Source: an uncultured Rhodobacterales bacterium
GTDB taxonomy: Bacteria > Pseudomonadota > Alphaproteobacteria > Rhodobacterales > Rhodobacteraceae
DNA length: 64,000 nucleotides
NCBI GenBank assembly: GCA_903873585.1
Contig: CAIQOV010000033.1
Coordinates: 1-64,000 of the forward strand
Direction of reading: 5' to 3'
A program made the translations under genes and the position numbers. The stretch's first letter is position 1. The number at the start of each line of letters is the position of its first letter. Under the pieces are notes generated by a model. That model made no database searches. It was not told where the DNA came from and saw nothing but the letters and a program-made list of their open reading frames with translations. Below, piece by piece: positions 17,534-26,926 of this stretch.

Positions 17534-17550
17534 AGCGCCGCCTTGGCGCT
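17534..17550. terminator. Small hairpin at the end of the VOC gene
   Basis: AGCGCC / GGCGCT pair around a five-base loop and overlap the VOC stop codon. On the minus strand it is followed by TTTGTTGGAAAATT, so it could be a weak terminator for the VOC transcript before secG. Confidence 0.45.
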
Positions 17551-17929
17551 ATTCGGGCCGGTCGCAAACGGCGGAAAGTTTGTTGCCGTCGGGGTCGCGC
17601 ACATAGCAGGAATAAAAGTTTTCAGCGTAGCGCAGGCCGGGGGCACCTTCATCGCTGCCGCCGTTCGCCAAGGCTGCCTCATAAAAAGCGCGCACGGCGG
17701 CGCGGGTCGGGGCGGCTAGGGCCAGCATCGTGCCATTGCCATTGGTGGCAGGCTGCCCGTCATAGGGGGTGACGATGTATAAGCTGGGGTCGGCATCACC
17801 TGCGCGGCCATAACAGCCTTCCTCCGCGTCAGGCCGCAAGTCGACAAGCCCAAGTGCGGCCAAAACCGGCCCGTAAAAGGCGCGGGCGCGGGGCAGGGCG
17901 TTGGTGCCCAAGGTGACGTAGTATAACAT
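17549..17929 (-). CDS. VOC-superfamily (glyoxalase/dioxygenase-like) protein
   Basis: 126 residues with the paired beta-alpha-beta-beta-beta fold of the VOC family: an N-terminal LGTNALPRARAFYGPVLAALGL, and a C-terminal NFYSCYVRDPDGNKLSAVC, in which the D-P-D-G-N-K motif is typical. Metal ligands and substrate cannot be fixed from sequence; many such single-domain proteins are of unknown function. It is divergent from purA across a 175-bp region. Confidence 0.82.
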   Translation of the reverse strand: MLYYVTLGTNALPRARAFYGPVLAALGLVDLRPDAEEGCYGRAGDADPSLYIVTPYDGQPATNGNGTMLALAAPTRAAVRAFYEAALANGGSDEGAPGLRYAENFYSCYVRDPDGNKLSAVCDRPE

Positions 17930-18104
17930 GAAAGCCCTCGATACTGCGGAATAGGTGCGCAGTTTGCACAGGGTGCGGGTGTGCAGGCAAGGGGCCTACG
18001 ATCGCTTGGCGCGTGATAAAGGCCACAGTGCCACTTTGTTGTTTCGCTGGTCGCCGTGTCTGGGTATAGGTCACACGGTTTTTCCAAGATGCGAAGGTGA
18101 CGCC

Positions 18105-19397
<1,293 letters not shown>

Positions 19398-19400
19398 GCC

Positions 19401-19628
19401 ATGGCATTGACCTATAAAACCCGCCGCAGATTGGCGCTGTTGGTGCTGTGTGTCGGCTTGCCCGCCTATATCGTGGTTGCCGTGTCGCTGGTGGCCCTGA
19501 TCGACCGCCCGTCAGTTCTGGTGGAACTGGCGATTTACGTCGGGCTTGGCATCTTGTGGATCGTGCCGCTGCGGCCGATCTTTTTGGGGATCGGGCAGCC
19601 TGATCCGAATGCCACCCGCCAAGACTAA
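19401..19628 (+). CDS. DUF2842 small membrane protein
   Basis: 75 residues with two predicted membrane spans (about 10-32 and 40-60) and the family C-terminal segment ILWIVPLRPIFLGIGQPDP. DUF2842 is common and conserved in Alphaproteobacteria but uncharacterised. It is likely co-transcribed with purA (3-bp spacing) and stops 3 bp before the convergent gene at 19632. Confidence 0.85.
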   Translation: MALTYKTRRRLALLVLCVGLPAYIVVAVSLVALIDRPSVLVELAIYVGLGILWIVPLRPIFLGIGQPDPNATRQD

Positions 19629-19631
19629 GCC

Positions 19632-20165
19632 CTAGGCCCGCTCTGGCCCCCGACGGCGGGCCTGTTGGGCGCTTAACGGTGCGGGGGCGGGCGTTTGGTC
19701 TAGGTCTTGCTGAAACGCGCTGCGGCGCTGGCCGGCTGTCGCGGTCTTATCGCCTGCCCCCCGCCGTTCGGCCATCTGCGCCAGCACCACCGCTTTCAAC
19801 TGCGCCATCGCCGATCTGCGGCGTTGGGTTTCGGGGTCGTGCAAGGCGCTGTCTGTCGCACTCATCAGGCGGCTGACGGATACTTCCGCCCCTTTGGCCA
19901 AAGAGCGCGCAGAGGGGGCAGGATCAGGCAATCTGGCCTCTCGCACGCTGTGCCCTTGCAGCCCGTCATCAACCGCACTTGGGCCGCTATCCCCCCCCTG
20001 TCGCGGCTGCGCCACCGGAGGCGCGCCGAAACTGCGATCTTGGGCGGCCAGATCACGGAAATGGTCTGTGACCTCGCGCAATGTGCCCAAGGGATCGGCA
20101 AAGCCTTCCAACGTGCAGCTAAACGTCCCGTAAGAGACTGTAAGGATCCGTTTGGCATCCGACAT
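19632..20165 (-). CDS. Shortened member of a large conserved Rhodobacterales protein family, function unknown
   Basis: 177 residues. The first 45 ([18 protein letters not shown], then [13 protein letters not shown]) closely resemble the N-terminus of a much longer conserved Rhodobacterales protein that I recall as several hundred residues. The segment [29 protein letters not shown] resembles its distal part. Between them is only a Pro/Gly/Ser-rich linker. The tail is Ala/Pro/Arg-rich and probably disordered. The simplest reading is an internal deletion that kept both conserved ends in frame. Family recognition is from memory. Confidence 0.65.
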   Translation of the reverse strand: MSDAKRILTVSYGTFSCTLEGFADPLGTLREVTDHFRDLAAQDRSFGAPPVAQPRQGGDSGPSAVDDGLQGHSVREARLPDPAPSARSLAKGAEVSVSRLMSATDSALHDPETQRRRSAMAQLKAVVLAQMAERRGAGDKTATAGQRRSAFQQDLDQTPAPAPLSAQQARRRGPERA

Positions 20166-20302
20166 TCACAAGGCGCCCTTTGCATGGTCTGGGGCGAATA
20201 TACCCGCTTGGTCGTTCTATTCGATGGACAAATGGTGGTGATTTAAAGGATGGATTGTGTCGCAAAGCAGAATTTCCGCCGCAATTGGAAAGACATCCCC
20301 CG

Positions 20303-20977
20303 ATGACCCACCCGCTTGTTCACTCATCGCAAGGTGTCACCTTGGCTGGTGGCGGGCGCTTTTCGGCCAGTCTTCTGGCCCAAGCGCGCCGCCTTGCCCC
20401 GCGTTTGGTGGCAGCAGACAGCGGGGCTGATAGGCTTTTGGCCTTGGGGGCAGAGCCTGAGGCGGTGATAGGCGACTTTGATTCGATCTCGGCGTTAGCG
20501 CGCGCGCGTTTGGCGGGGCGCTTGCATGAGATTTCAGAACAGGTCACGACCGATTTTGACAAAGCGCTGCGCTCGATTGACGCGCCCTTTGTCTTGGGCT
20601 TGGGCTTTGCAGGGCAAAGGCTGGATCACGGCCTTGCGGTGCTGAACGCCTTGGTGCGCCATCCTGACAAGCGCTGCCTGATCCTAAGCGGGTCGGATGT
20701 CACCTTTCTGGCCCCGCCATCGCTTGACCTGACCCTGCCCAAAGGCACACGGGTGTCGCTGTTTCCGCTGGGTGCGGTACAGGGTGAAAGCCAAGGCTTG
20801 CGCTGGCCCTTGCAGGATTTGCACTTTGCGCCTGATGCGATGATTGGCACCTCTAACGAAGTGTCAGGCCCCGTGCGCCTGCGATTTGATGCGGCGAAGA
20901 TGCTGGTTATATTGCCTCGCTCGGCAGTGGGGGCGGCATTGGATGGGCTGATCCCTGCTGATGTTCGTGGCGGATGA
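20303..20977 (+). CDS. Thiamine pyrophosphokinase
   Basis: Transfers pyrophosphate from ATP to thiamine to make thiamine diphosphate. 224 residues from ATG 20303; the open frame extends 41 codons upstream but the family begins near here. Motifs: VAADSGADRLLALG, VIGDFDSIS (metal-binding Asp residues), TDFDKALRSI, and GFAGQRLDHGLAVLNAL. The C-terminal thiamine-binding region includes SNEVSGPVRL. The 3' end overlaps the convergent DMT permease gene by 71 bp. Confidence 0.92.
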   Translation: MTHPLVHSSQGVTLAGGGRFSASLLAQARRLAPRLVAADSGADRLLALGAEPEAVIGDFDSISALARARLAGRLHEISEQVTTDFDKALRSIDAPFVLGLGFAGQRLDHGLAVLNALVRHPDKRCLILSGSDVTFLAPPSLDLTLPKGTRVSLFPLGAVQGESQGLRWPLQDLHFAPDAMIGTSNEVSGPVRLRFDAAKMLVILPRSAVGAALDGLIPADVRGG

Positions 20978-21839
20978 TATACAAGCCAGACCCCGTGATC
21001 AGCACAATGCCAACCCATGTCAGCAGATTGGGAAAGTCGCCAAAGATCGCATAGCCCAGAAACACCGCCATCGGCAGTTCCAGATAGTGCAGCGGGGCGA
21101 GCGTTGCGGCAGGGGCGTATTTCATCGCAATCGTCATGCACAAATGGCTGATCGCCGCCCAGAACCCCACGCCAAACAGATAGGCCCAGTTCAAAAGGTC
21201 AGGCGATACAGGGTCAAGTTCCGTAATGCCCGATCCGCTGAACGCCCACAGCAGCGGCACACAAATCACCGTGCCCGCAACGGATGTGTGCAGCTGCATC
21301 GTGACCGGATGCACGCGGTTTGACATGGCCTGTGTGGCCATTTCGTAAAATGAAAACGACAGCGCGCAGCCCAAGGGAAACAGCGCCACAAGCCCGTAAT
21401 GGTTAAGCGAGGGTTGAATAACAAACATCGCCCCGCCAAACCCCACAATTGACGCATAGATGCGCCGCTGCCCCACCGGATTGCCAAAGATCAAACGGCC
21501 CAGAAACATCAGGATAAACGGCATCACAAAGACGATGGCGATGGAATCGGCAATCGGCATGTATTGCACTGAAGCCACAAAGCAGTAGGTCGACAAAATC
21601 AGGCAAATCGCGCGCAACAGCAGCAAAACCGTATCTCGCCCGCCGATGCGCCAATCAAGCCGCATCGCCAAGATGACGGGCAGCATACACAGGCCCTGAA
21701 ACACAAAGCGCGCGGCGGTGATCTGGCCCACGGGGATTTGTGTGGTGGCGAGTTTTGAACACGCATCCAGCAAGGGGGCCAGCACGCAAAAGGCCACCAT
21801 CAGCAAAGCGCCGCGCAGGGTATTGGTTGGTTTTAGCAA
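20907..21839 (-). CDS. EamA/DMT-superfamily permease
   Basis: 310 residues with about ten hydrophobic spans arranged as two EamA repeats (residues about 8-140 and 155-290). The first repeat has the conserved ARFVFQGL segment, the second HYLELPMAVFLGYAIFGD. Substrate unknown; the superfamily exports small metabolites such as amino acids or S-adenosylmethionine. The start overlaps the end of the serine dehydratase gene by 7 bp, so it could export a serine-related metabolite (inference). The 3' end runs 71 bp into the convergent thiamine pyrophosphokinase gene. Confidence 0.85.
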   Translation of the reverse strand: MLKPTNTLRGALLMVAFCVLAPLLDACSKLATTQIPVGQITAARFVFQGLCMLPVILAMRLDWRIGGRDTVLLLLRAICLILSTYCFVASVQYMPIADSIAIVFVMPFILMFLGRLIFGNPVGQRRIYASIVGFGGAMFVIQPSLNHYGLVALFPLGCALSFSFYEMATQAMSNRVHPVTMQLHTSVAGTVICVPLLWAFSGSGITELDPVSPDLLNWAYLFGVGFWAAISHLCMTIAMKYAPAATLAPLHYLELPMAVFLGYAIFGDFPNLLTWVGIVLITGSGLYIIRHEHQQGSAHPMPPPLPSEAI

Positions 21840-23212
21840 TTTGGCACATTCACGGCCAAGCCGCCCAATGAGGTTTCTTTATACTTCTCGTGCATATCTT
21901 TGCCGGTCTGGCGCATGGTTTCGATGCAGACATCCAAGCTGACCAGATGTTGCCCATCACCGCGCAACGATAGGCTGGCGGCAGAGACAGCCTTAATAGC
22001 CCCCAACCCGTTGCGTTCGATGCACGGCACTTGCACCAGCCCTTTCACGGGGTCGCAGGTCATGCCCAAGTGATGCTCTAGCGCTATTTCAGCAGCGTTT
22101 TCCACCTGTTCCACGCTGCCCCCCAACACGGCCGCCAAACCTGCCGCAGCCATAGCCGCGGCAGAGCCGACTTCTGCCTGACAGCCACATTCCGCGCCTG
22201 AAATGCTGGCATTGTGCTTGCACAGCCCGCCAATCGCCGCCGCTGTCAGCATAAAATCCCCGATCCGCGTGGTTGATGCCCCCGGCACATGATCAAGATA
22301 ATAGCGCAGCACCGCAGGCAGAACGCCCGCAGCACCATTCGTCGGGGCTGTCACAACCTGCCCGCCCGCCGCGTTTTCTTCGTTCACCGCCATCGCATAC
22401 AGCGACATCCAATCGTTGATCACGTGCGGCGCTGTCATGTTCAGCCCGCGTTCGGCGATCAGCGCATCATGGATGCCCTTGGCCCTGCGGCGCACTTTCA
22501 GGCCGCCGGGCAAAATCCCCGTGCCTTCCATCCCGCGTGAGATGCAATGGTTCATCACCTCCCAAAGCCGCGCTATGCCCTTGTCGATGTCGGCCTTAGA
22601 CCGGAACTTCAGCTCATTGGCCAGTTTCATCTGCGCAATCGTCAGGCCAGATTTCGCCGCCATCTCCATCATCTCGGCCGCTGTTTCGAACGGATAGGGC
22701 ACATCGGCGCGGGCCTTGGCCTTAGACCCAACCGCTTCGGCCTGCTCGGCTGCGGTCAGCACAAAGCCCCCGCCGATCGAGTAGTAGGTTTCTTGCAAGA
22801 TCACATCGCCCTGCGCATCGGTGGCCTTCAAAATCATGCCATTGGCATGGCCGGGCAGGGCGGGGCCATAGTCGAACACCAAGTCTTTCTTGGGGTCAAA
22901 GGCCATCTCGCCCAAGCCGGGCGGGGTGATTTTATGGGTCGAATGGATCGCCTCTAGCACTGCATCGGCTTTGGCGGCGTCATAGGTCGCAGGTTCAAAC
23001 CCGGCCAGCCCCAAGATTGTGGCGCGGTCGGTGGCATGGCCCAAGCCGGTAAAGGCCAGCGACCCGTGAAGCGAGGCTTTCAGCCCCGCCGCGCGAAACG
23101 GTGACTGACGCAGCGTTTCCAAAAACCGCGCTGCGGCGACCATCGGCCCCATGGTGTGCGACGACGAAGGGCCTACGCCCACCTTGAACATATCAAAGAC
23201 GGAAAGGAACAT
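21833..23212 (-). CDS. sdaA: L-serine ammonia-lyase (iron-sulfur serine dehydratase)
   Basis: Deaminates L-serine to pyruvate and ammonia. 459 residues as a single-chain bacterial enzyme: a beta domain first (SVFDMFKVGVGPSSSHTMGP), then the alpha domain. The oxygen-labile [4Fe-4S] cluster ligands are visible in GAECGCQAEVGSAAAMAAAG and MTCDPVKGLVQVPCIERN. The PSSSHT loop binds substrate carboxylate. It lies 7 bp after the GST gene and overlaps the permease gene, so the three are probably one transcript. Confidence 0.96.
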   Translation of the reverse strand: MFLSVFDMFKVGVGPSSSHTMGPMVAAARFLETLRQSPFRAAGLKASLHGSLAFTGLGHATDRATILGLAGFEPATYDAAKADAVLEAIHSTHKITPPGLGEMAFDPKKDLVFDYGPALPGHANGMILKATDAQGDVILQETYYSIGGGFVLTAAEQAEAVGSKAKARADVPYPFETAAEMMEMAAKSGLTIAQMKLANELKFRSKADIDKGIARLWEVMNHCISRGMEGTGILPGGLKVRRRAKGIHDALIAERGLNMTAPHVINDWMSLYAMAVNEENAAGGQVVTAPTNGAAGVLPAVLRYYLDHVPGASTTRIGDFMLTAAAIGGLCKHNASISGAECGCQAEVGSAAAMAAAGLAAVLGGSVEQVENAAEIALEHHLGMTCDPVKGLVQVPCIERNGLGAIKAVSAASLSLRGDGQHLVSLDVCIETMRQTGKDMHEKYKETSLGGLAVNVPNC

Positions 23213-23219
23213 CTGGCCC

Positions 23220-23891
23220 TCAATAAGCTGCGGTGAAAATGGTGGGGGCGCAGCCCTCGGCCTGTGCTACGGCCAGCGCTGCGGGGCAGGTTTCAAGCTG
23301 GGCCAAGATCGGCCCCAAGGCGGGCAGATCGGCGGTGGTGATGCGCGCAGGGTGGCCTTGGGCAAAGCCCGACAGCCAGCGCACCAGAACGCCTATGTAG
23401 ATCGACAGGATCGACGGTTTGGCCGAAAGCCATTCTGGCGCGTCACGGGCCACCATCTGATCCAGAATGGCAAAGTATTCTTGCAACTTGGCCCCCTGAT
23501 GGGCGACCACCGCCGCAGCACAATCTGGCCCCGCCACACGGTCAGGGTAAAACACCTGCATCAAGGGGGCGTGCAGGTTTGTCGATGTGTAAAAGAACCA
23601 CTTCAAAAACGCCGCGCGCTGCGCAGAGTTCGGCGCGGGGGCTAGGCCCGCGTGACGCTCTGCCAGATACAGCAGGATCGCCGCTGTTTCAAACATCGGG
23701 CCATCGGGCGTCTCAATCGCGGGAATTTTGCCCAAAGGGTGCATCGCGCGGTAGGCGGGGCTGTCCAACTCTCCGGCAGGGCGGTCGATCTGGCGTTCGG
23801 CAAAGCTTGCCCCCGTTAGCCGCAAAGCAAGCCGCACGATGAACGAGGCAGAATCAGGCGAGAAGTACAAAGTATACATAGGCTGGGACAT
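23220..23891 (-). CDS. Glutathione S-transferase family protein
   Basis: 223 residues from ATG 23891, preceded by GGAG; longer in-frame starts exist at 23903 and 23942. The N-terminal thioredoxin-like domain (residues about 4-80) has LGKIPAIETPDG (cis-Pro) and MFETAAILLYLAE, with the ET pair binding the glutathione glutamyl group. The C-terminal helical domain follows. An active-site Ser/Cys is likely in SPDSASFIV. Its proximity to sdaA suggests co-transcription but not function. Confidence 0.88.
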   Translation of the reverse strand: MSQPMYTLYFSPDSASFIVRLALRLTGASFAERQIDRPAGELDSPAYRAMHPLGKIPAIETPDGPMFETAAILLYLAERHAGLAPAPNSAQRAAFLKWFFYTSTNLHAPLMQVFYPDRVAGPDCAAAVVAHQGAKLQEYFAILDQMVARDAPEWLSAKPSILSIYIGVLVRWLSGFAQGHPARITTADLPALGPILAQLETCPAALAVAQAEGCAPTIFTAAY

Positions 23892-24091
23892 CGCGCGCTC
23901 CATCTTTTGGCCACGATAGGATGGTGGCGGGCTGGGGCACAAAGCAAAACCGACAGGTAAGGGCGAAAAATGGCCGGAACTTGGGTAAATCCGCGCAGTT
24001 CCTGCGATATGTTCTTGGTTTGTTTACTGCGCGTTAATCAAGATCGGCAAAGATCAAGGCCAGTTGTCGCAACCCTTGACCAGAGGTTCCC

Positions 24092-24631
24092 ATGCCCGCC
24101 TTTCCCGCCCTGATCGCCGTCTTTTTGCCCATCGCCGCTGATACCCGTCCTGATCTGGCCGCTTTCACCATCCCAGAAACGGCGGTGCGTCAGGTGATGG
24201 ATGACCCGCAAAGGTATTTCGAAGATATGACCGACCTGATCGCGGCCTACGGTGTTGACGGGGCCATTACCGCCGAGCAGGTCGACACCAGCATAGCCTT
24301 TGAACAGGCCAAGGCCCGCAGCTATGTGATGTCGGTTCTGGCGGGCGGGGATTTGAACTGTGACGGCGTTCTGAGCAGCGATGAATTGCGCCGTACCAAA
24401 GCGGCGGTCAGCGCTTCTGCCCGCGCCAAACTGCAACGCAGCTTTGTGCAGGCCGATGTGGATGGCGATGGCAAGGTCAGTGCCAGCGAACTGGCGGCCT
24501 ATGGCCAACTGGCCGCTGACAAAGCGGTTTCCCCGACCGAAATCAAAACGACCAAACTGGTGATGGCCTTTGATGCCAACGACGACGGCAAGGTGACGGT
24601 AGACGAGGTGCGAAAGGGCCTGTCGTTCTAA
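24092..24631 (+). CDS. EF-hand calcium-binding protein
   Basis: 179 residues with three canonical EF-hand loops: D87-E98 (DLNCDGVLSSDE), D122-E133 (DVDGDGKVSASE) and D161-E172 (DANDDGKVTVDE). The residues at loop positions 1, 3, 5 and 12 are intact in each. The N-terminus (PAFPALIAVFLPIAA) is hydrophobic and may be a short signal peptide, which would place it in the periplasm. It has its own upstream region of about 200 bp and converges on mntH. Role unknown; calcium sensing or buffering is the family expectation. Confidence 0.85.
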   Translation: MPAFPALIAVFLPIAADTRPDLAAFTIPETAVRQVMDDPQRYFEDMTDLIAAYGVDGAITAEQVDTSIAFEQAKARSYVMSVLAGGDLNCDGVLSSDELRRTKAAVSASARAKLQRSFVQADVDGDGKVSASELAAYGQLAADKAVSPTEIKTTKLVMAFDANDDGKVTVDEVRKGLSF

Positions 24632-24639
24632 ACCGCGCC

Positions 24640-25974
24640 TTAGGCCCCGAAGAAATCCAACAGCAGCTTCAGGTTCAACGCCACAATCGCTCCCGCCACG
24701 GCCCAAGCCAAAGCCCCCAGCCACAGCGGGGCCACCAGTGCCCCCATGCGGGCTTTCGATGTGGTGAACAGCACCAAGGGGATGACCGCAAAGGACAATT
24801 GCAGGCTTAACACCACCTGCGTCAAAATCAGCAACCGTCCGGTTCCCGCAGCACCGTAAATCAGCGTCACCCCTGCGGCGGGCAAAATCGCCAGACTGCG
24901 GGTGATCATGCGGCGGATCCACGGCGCAAGGCGGATGCGCAAGAATCCCTCCATCACCGCTTGGCCTGCCAACGTGGCGGTGACGGTAGAGTTTAGCCCG
25001 CAGGCGAGCAAAGCCACCGCGAACAGCACAGGGGCAACCCCAGCGCCCAGCAAAGGCCCGATCAACTGGTGCGCATCGCCCAGATCGGTGATGTCGGTCT
25101 TGCCTGTGGCGTGAAAACTGGCCGCAGCCAAGATCAGGATGGCGGCGTTGATCAGCAGGGCGAACATCAGGGCCAAGGTTGAATCGATCGTGGCAAAGCG
25201 CAAAGCTTCGCGCTTGTCTTGCTCACGCTCGCCCCAATCGCGGGTTTGAACGATGGCAGAGTGCAGGTACAGGTTATGCGGCATCACGGTCGCGCCCAGA
25301 ATGCCAAGAGCCAGATACAGCATTTGCGGATTGCGCAGCACATCAGTCGTGGGCGCAAAGCCGCGCAAAACGCCGCTCCAATCGGGGTTGGCCAAAGCGA
25401 CCTGAATGCCAAAACACAAGGCGATCAGCGCCAGCAGGGCGACAACAAACCCTTCCAACTTGCGAAAGCCGCGCTTTTGCAGCCACAAGATCAAGAACAC
25501 ATCCAGCGCCGTGATCACAACGCCCAGTTCCAGCGGAATGCCGAACAACAGGTTCAGACCAATCGCTGTGCCAATCACCTCTGCCACGTCGGTGGCAATG
25601 ATGGCGATTTCAGCCGTCAACCATAAGGGAACCGACACCCAACGCGGAAAGGCATCGCGGCAGGCTTGTGCCAGATCGCGCCCCGATCCGATGGCAAGGC
25701 GGGCTGACAAAGATTGCAGCACAATCGCCATAAGGTTCGACAAAAGCGCTACAAACAGCAGCGCATACCCAAACTTCGATCCGCCGGCCAGCGAGGTGGC
25801 CCAATTGCCCGGGTCCATATACCCCACGGCGACCATGTAACCCGGCCCCAAAAACGCCAAAAACCGCTTCCAAGGCGTGGCCCCCAGCTTCACGCTGCGC
25901 GCCACTTCTGACAGGGCCGCAGGGCCACGGGGGCTGTTCCAAACGGCTCTGCGGGGCGGGGCCTTGGGCGTCAC
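24640..25974 (-). CDS. mntH: Nramp-family Mn2+/divalent metal transporter MntH
   Basis: Proton-coupled Mn2+ importer with about eleven spans. The metal-binding first-helix motif is [13 protein letters not shown]; the sixth-helix region reads [14 protein letters not shown], with the MPHN signature. I use GTG 25974 (444 residues). The frame is open to a TTG at 26034, but that region holds a promoter-like -35 (26039-26034) and a Fur/Mur palindrome over the -10, so it should not be translated. The start is therefore inferred; the ribosome site before GTG is weak. It is divergent from rpiA. Confidence 0.92.
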   Translation of the reverse strand: MTPKAPPRRAVWNSPRGPAALSEVARSVKLGATPWKRFLAFLGPGYMVAVGYMDPGNWATSLAGGSKFGYALLFVALLSNLMAIVLQSLSARLAIGSGRDLAQACRDAFPRWVSVPLWLTAEIAIIATDVAEVIGTAIGLNLLFGIPLELGVVITALDVFLILWLQKRGFRKLEGFVVALLALIALCFGIQVALANPDWSGVLRGFAPTTDVLRNPQMLYLALGILGATVMPHNLYLHSAIVQTRDWGEREQDKREALRFATIDSTLALMFALLINAAILILAAASFHATGKTDITDLGDAHQLIGPLLGAGVAPVLFAVALLACGLNSTVTATLAGQAVMEGFLRIRLAPWIRRMITRSLAILPAAGVTLIYGAAGTGRLLILTQVVLSLQLSFAVIPLVLFTTSKARMGALVAPLWLGALAWAVAGAIVALNLKLLLDFFGA

Positions 25975-25995
25975 TGGGGCCGATCTGCGGATGAG

Positions 25996-26014
25996 ATTGA
26001 GAATTATTCTCAAT
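25996..26014. promoter_or_regulatory. Fur/Mur-type operator of mntH
   Basis: ATTGAGAAT / ATTCTCAAT form a perfect 19-bp palindrome with a single central base. It resembles Fur-family (Mur) boxes found before manganese-uptake genes in Alphaproteobacteria. On the minus strand it overlaps the expected -10, 17-18 bp after a TTGACT -35 (26039-26034), so binding would block transcription of mntH when metal is plentiful. Confidence 0.8.
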
Positions 26015-26137
26015 ATGGGCCCCGCAGCGCCCAAGTCAAGGTCGCGCGTCTATGCGTTTGCCCCCCGCCGTAATCGTTTGCCCATAGAACCCGCGCGCAG
26101 CTTTGCTATAAGCGTGCCAAAAGGTCAGGAGCGCATG

Positions 26138-26926
26138 ATGCACAAGGACTTGTCCCCCGTCGACACCGCCAAATACGCTGCCGCCAAACGCGCGGTTGAT
26201 TTCGTGCAATCTGGCATGAAACTGGGCCTTGGCACAGGGTCCACCGCCGCATGGATGGTGCGCTGCTTGGCGGCACGGGTGCAAGCCGAGGGCTTAAAGG
26301 TGATCGGTGTGCCCACATCAACCCGCACCGCCGACCTTGCGCGCGATTTGGGGCTGACGATCACCACCCTTGATGAAGCCAAATGGCTAGACCTGACCAT
26401 TGATGGCGCGGATGAGTTTGACCAAGACTTCAACCTGATCAAAGGCGGCGGGGCGGCCTTGTTGCAAGAAAAGATCGTGGCCGCTGCCAGTGACCAGATG
26501 ATCGTGATCACCGATGCCGCCAAGGAAGTGGCCAATCTGGGCGCCTTTCCTTTGCCTGTCGAAGTGATCCGCTTTGGCTGGACCACGACGCAGATTTTGA
26601 TCGAAGAAATGCTGCTTTCCCAAGACGTGTTCGCCCGCGATGTCACCCTTCGCATGGCCAACGCCAGCCCCGTGCTGACCGATGAGGGCAACTATATTCT
26701 TGACCTGCACCTAAAACGCATCGGCAAGCCGCGCCATTTGGCGACGGCTTTGAACCAAATTCCGGGTGTGGTGGAGAACGGCTTGTTCATCAGCCTATGC
26801 GACCGTGTGATCATCGGGCACACCGACGGGCGGGTTGTGATGCGCGACAATCATGACGGGTCGGTCAAGGCGGGCAAGGGTGCCGTGTCGCCGTTGGACA
26901 ACATCTTTTCTGATCTGGGAGAGTGA
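26138..26926 (+). CDS. rpiA: Ribose-5-phosphate isomerase A
   Basis: Interconverts ribose-5-phosphate and ribulose-5-phosphate in the pentose phosphate pathway. 262 residues. Of the tandem ATGs at 26135 and 26138, the second is spaced 6 bp from AGGAG and is preferred. Motifs: GLGTGSTAAWM (phosphate loop), TIDGADEFDQDFNLIKGGGAALLQEK (catalytic Asp/Glu region, shown in part), and the C-terminal GHTDGRVVM. Its TGA overlaps the GTG start of the glutathione reductase gene, indicating coupled translation. Confidence 0.96.
   Translation: MHKDLSPVDTAKYAAAKRAVDFVQSGMKLGLGTGSTAAWMVRCLAARVQAEGLKVIGVPTSTRTADLARDLGLTITTLDEAKWLDLTIDGADEFDQDFNLIKGGGAALLQEKIVAAASDQMIVITDAAKEVANLGAFPLPVEVIRFGWTTTQILIEEMLLSQDVFARDVTLRMANASPVLTDEGNYILDLHLKRIGKPRHLATALNQIPGVVENGLFISLCDRVIIGHTDGRVVMRDNHDGSVKAGKGAVSPLDNIFSDLGE

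Noticed and set aside
20907-20977. The 71-bp tail-to-tail overlap of the thiamine pyrophosphokinase and permease genes as a sign of a frameshift
   Set aside because: Both C-termini have normal lengths for their families, so the overlap looks real rather than an error.
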